DNA from: Apilactobacillus apinorum
GTDB lineage: Bacteria; Bacillota; Bacilli; Lactobacillales; Lactobacillaceae
Direction: 5' to 3'
DNA: 52,017 nt
Assembly (NCBI RefSeq): GCF_001281175.1
Contig: NZ_KQ440396.1
Coordinates: 691,592-743,608 of the forward strand
The notes beneath the pieces were generated by a model that saw only the letters and a list, made by a program, of their open reading frames with translations, searched no databases and was not told the DNA's origin. The first letter of the stretch is position 1. Every line of letters starts with the position of its first letter. Of the stretch, positions 51,558 to 52,017 are shown one piece after another. The translations under genes and the position numbers were made by a program.

Positions 51558-52017
51558 TTATTTATTTTTTCTTCTAAATCCAAACGCTGCCATTCCTAAT
51601 CCAATCAATCCAATTACCAGTCCGGCAATTGCTAATGATTTTTGGTTAGTTTGATCACCTGTTTGAGGTAATGATTGTGCGCTGGTGTTATTTACATGAT
51701 GTCCATCATTGTTATTATTTTCATTAACTATCTTGTTAGTATTTTCTTTCTTATCAGCATTACCATTATTGTTACCGTGTTCATCTACAGTAGGTGTGCT
51801 AGCAGAACTTGATGCTTGTGAGATAGATGAAGAGCTTTGTGATGAACTTGAACTTTGTGCGCTTGTTGATGAACTTTGTGATGTGCTTGAGCTTTGTGCG
51901 CTTGTTGATGAACTTTGTGATGCGCTTGAGCTTTGTGCGCTTGTTGATGAACTTTGTGATGCGCTTGAGCTTTGTGCACTTGTTGATGAACTTTGTGATG
52001 CGCTTGAGCTTTGTGCA
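51558..52017 (-). CDS. Serine-rich LPQTG cell-wall-anchored protein (3' part only)
   Basis: Only the C-terminal 152 codons or so lie in the window; the start is beyond the right edge. The visible part is a Ser/Ala/Gln/Thr repeat tract, a hydrophilic spacer (VDEHGNNNGNADKKEN, NDGHHVNN), the sortase motif LPQTG, a membrane helix (SLAIAGLVIGLIGLGMAAFGF, in parts) and the basic tail RRKNK. It is therefore covalently linked to the wall by sortase A. The Ser-rich tract suggests a glycosylated stalk of an adhesin. The same DNA read in another frame gives a spurious His/Gln-rich frame. Confidence 0.9.
   Translation of the reverse strand, partial: AQSSSASQSSSTSAQSSSASQSSSTSAQSSSASQSSSTSAQSSSTSQSSSTSAQSSSSSQSSSSISQASSSASTPTVDEHGNNNGNADKKENTNKIVNENNNNDGHHVNNTSAQSLPQTGDQTNQKSLAIAGLVIGLIGLGMAAFGFRRKNK
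51854..52017 (-). repeat. 39-base tandem repeat coding serine-rich stalk
   Basis: Units at 51854-51892, 51893-51931, 51932-51970 and 51971-52009, continuing past the window edge. Each encodes 13 residues of the form AQSSSASQSSSTS. Units differ by only one or two bases. Confidence 0.9.

Noticed and set aside
51785-51979. His/Gln/Lys-rich reading frame on the minus strand
   Set aside because: It is the wrong frame of the 39-base repeats. The frame that runs on to LPQTG and a membrane anchor is the real one.

Overview
The window is an AT-rich chromosomal segment of a low-GC Gram-positive bacterium, most likely a member of the Lactobacillaceae. The evidence is a Bacillus/Lactobacillus-type pur operon with separate purS, purQ and small purL, PepN, GH25 and Apf-like wall enzymes, KxYKxGKxW-type and LPQTG surface proteins, frequent TTG starts with strong AGGAGG-like ribosome binding sites, and tRNAs without an encoded CCA. 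Giant surface proteins with a basic C-terminal domain, a water-forming-type NADH oxidase and two heme peroxidases suggest an Apilactobacillus-like insect or flower lactic acid bacterium. That genus call is inference.

Layout. 24-620 is a DUF1003 membrane protein. 729-12022 is a complete leftward purine operon (purE-K-C-S-Q-L-F-M-N-H-D) that takes PRPP to IMP except for the PurB step; its promoter at 12055-12083 lies beside two inverted PurR boxes. 12189-15775 carries dacA and pepN. 16246-24887 holds two convergent surface proteins, an LRR protein and a 2104-residue repeat protein, which share the same C-terminal domain. 25238-28120 carries a YczE-like membrane protein, a DUF3278/XRE/DUF3278 module and an unrecognised Cys-containing protein. 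rlmH (28203-28682) is preceded by 457 non-coding bases holding three perfect and one near-perfect DnaA boxes. 29140-31721 has a DyP peroxidase and a catalase.

The right part holds a small lysozyme-like secreted protein; pheB followed by three tandem small unknown proteins; a GPP34-like protein with a glycerophosphodiesterase; an ArsR regulator with an orphan zinc/manganese-type binding lipoprotein; a TetR-controlled FtsX/LolD-type ABC exporter; NADH oxidase; an SGNH hydrolase; two tRNA-Asn genes; a GH25 lysozyme; a MacB-like fused ABC protein with a TetR regulator; two tandem MscS channels; a polar amino acid (cystine-like) ABC importer; and the 3' end of a serine-rich LPQTG protein cut by the window edge.

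Genes left of about 28.7 kb run mostly leftward and those to the right mostly rightward. Together with the DnaA-box cluster this gives an origin-like arrangement, although no dnaA, dnaN or rpmH is present. The best candidates for something undescribed are the DnaA-box cluster upstream of rlmH and the pheB-linked trio of small paralogous proteins at 33064-33788. Several operators were read directly: PurR boxes, twin ArsR palindromes, twin TetR palindromes, and a Rex/CRP-like site before nox.
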